DNA from: Wuchereria bancrofti
Taxonomy: Eukaryota > Nematoda > Chromadorea > Rhabditida > Onchocercidae
Direction: 5' to 3'
Assembly: GCA_005281725.1 (NCBI GenBank)
Contig: SSBO01000016.1
Coordinates: 1-20,899, forward strand
Length of the DNA stretch: 20,899 nucleotides
Positions within the stretch are counted from its first letter, which is position 1. Every line of letters begins with the position of its first letter. The notes below the pieces were generated by a model. It had not been told where the DNA came from and ran no database searches. It worked only from the letters and a program-made list of their open reading frames with translations. The position numbers and the translations under genes are program-made. This document shows, piece after piece, positions 20,195 through 20,899 of the stretch.

Positions 20195-20269
20195 TGACGT
20201 AATCTATTTCGCAATCATTAATTCATTACGTAAATACTACGTGATTTACGTGATGAATTGATATAAAAA
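20195..20269 (+). promoter_or_regulatory. ACGT-core cluster upstream of a TATA-like box (candidate promoter)
   Basis: Four ACGT cores occur at 20197, 20228, 20239 and 20248. They read TGACGTAAT (CRE-like), TTACGTAA (a perfect palindrome of the C/EBP and PAR-bZIP type), TACGTG and TTACGTGA. Positions 20220-20235 and 20244-20259 form a 16-bp inverted repeat with one mismatch around an 8-nt centre. TATAAAAA follows at 20262-20269. This arrangement is what a bZIP-controlled promoter reading rightwards would look like. However, no coding frame follows in the remaining 630 bp, and a TATA-like word is cheap at this base composition. Confidence 0.35.
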
Positions 20270-20899
20270 TCCCTGCTTATTTCTTTCATGTATACATAAT
20301 ATTTTTTTAATTTATATTTCTAATATTGAAAATTTTTCTGACCATAGTCTTTTTTCTTTTTTTTAATTGAAATATCGAAAAAAAAAGAGAAAAAGGTAAT
20401 AAAGTGATAAAATAATGTGATAAATATTTAATTTTATTTTACTATTTAAAATTATTGCCGCTTTAATAATATTAAGATAAATTAAAATTTTCATTCAAAT
20501 TTCATATTTACTTCTTTTATAAATGATTTTATTGTTTCACTTTTTTATTATCAATTATTTCACTGCAATATTTTTCGCAAAATTATCATTTTTTCACCTG
20601 ATTTTTGTTTGTAATAATAAGAAATAAAAAAAAAATTTATTTTTCAAAATTTTTTTTTCGCGTTTCCCTTTTTTATTATCAACAATTTTGTAAGATATTG
20701 GAAAGGAAAAAATTAACTTCATAAATGTTCTTTAATCATTTAAAATAATGATTAAAATATGATCTAAATAATTTTCAAATAATAATTTAAAGAATATACC
20801 GCCTTTTTTTCATTCTTTTCCTAAACTTTATTCATCTTTTATCATTAATAATGATAAGATAATTTCCCGTTTTTTTCTGTTCCTGTTTCTTTCTTATAA
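20270..20899. other. AT-rich DNA to the right edge, no gene seen
   Basis: Long T and A runs and dense stops. The first ATG after the TATA-like motif (about 20289) reads only three codons before TAA. A transcript starting here would need an exon beyond the window. Confidence 0.6.

Overview
This window looks like non-coding nuclear DNA from a very AT-rich eukaryote. Hand counts on sample lines give roughly 18-25% GC. It has abundant (GT)n, (GA)n, AAY-type and (ATTT)n simple repeats, long A and T runs, a satellite-like array at its left edge, and no compact coding. There is no operon structure, ribosome binding site, phage or plasmid gene, CRISPR array, rRNA or convincing tRNA. An invertebrate or another AT-rich eukaryote is my best guess, but no gene identifies the species. 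Every long open frame (95 codons at most) translates to low-complexity Phe/Ser/Leu/Ile/Lys-rich sequence dictated by base composition, so I annotate no confident protein-coding gene.

Layout. 1-381 is a tandem array of a 17-bp unit made of ATCC/ATTC/ATTCC words, running off the left edge. 496-4433 is dominated by simple sequence: GT and GA microsatellites, two long A-rich decayed trinucleotide tracts (1646-1850 and 2770-3090), and two sets of a purine tract followed by a pyrimidine tract. A small palindrome cluster lies at 1513-1574. 5260-5730 is the compositional outlier: an island of about 43% GC (54% at 5401-5520) that could be an exon, a promoter/CpG-island-like element or a foreign fragment. 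5760-10180 is plain AT-rich DNA with scattered microsatellites.

The right half contains two large direct duplications, 10183-11755 = 11757-13329 (1,573 bp) and 16854-18318 = 18320-19784 (1,465 bp). In each, the two copies are separated by a single N and appear identical. These are most simply unmerged overlaps between adjacent contigs, not biology. If so, the true locus is about 3,040 bp shorter than this window. A third exact duplication, 222 bp in direct tandem at 15040-15483, has no N between its copies and may be real or another assembly fault.

The best candidates for biological function are the GC island, and a cluster of four ACGT cores (two of them in a 16-bp imperfect inverted repeat) just upstream of a TATAAAAA motif at 20195-20269. 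No protein system can be reconstructed here. The main practical message is that the duplications should not be read as gene or repeat expansions.
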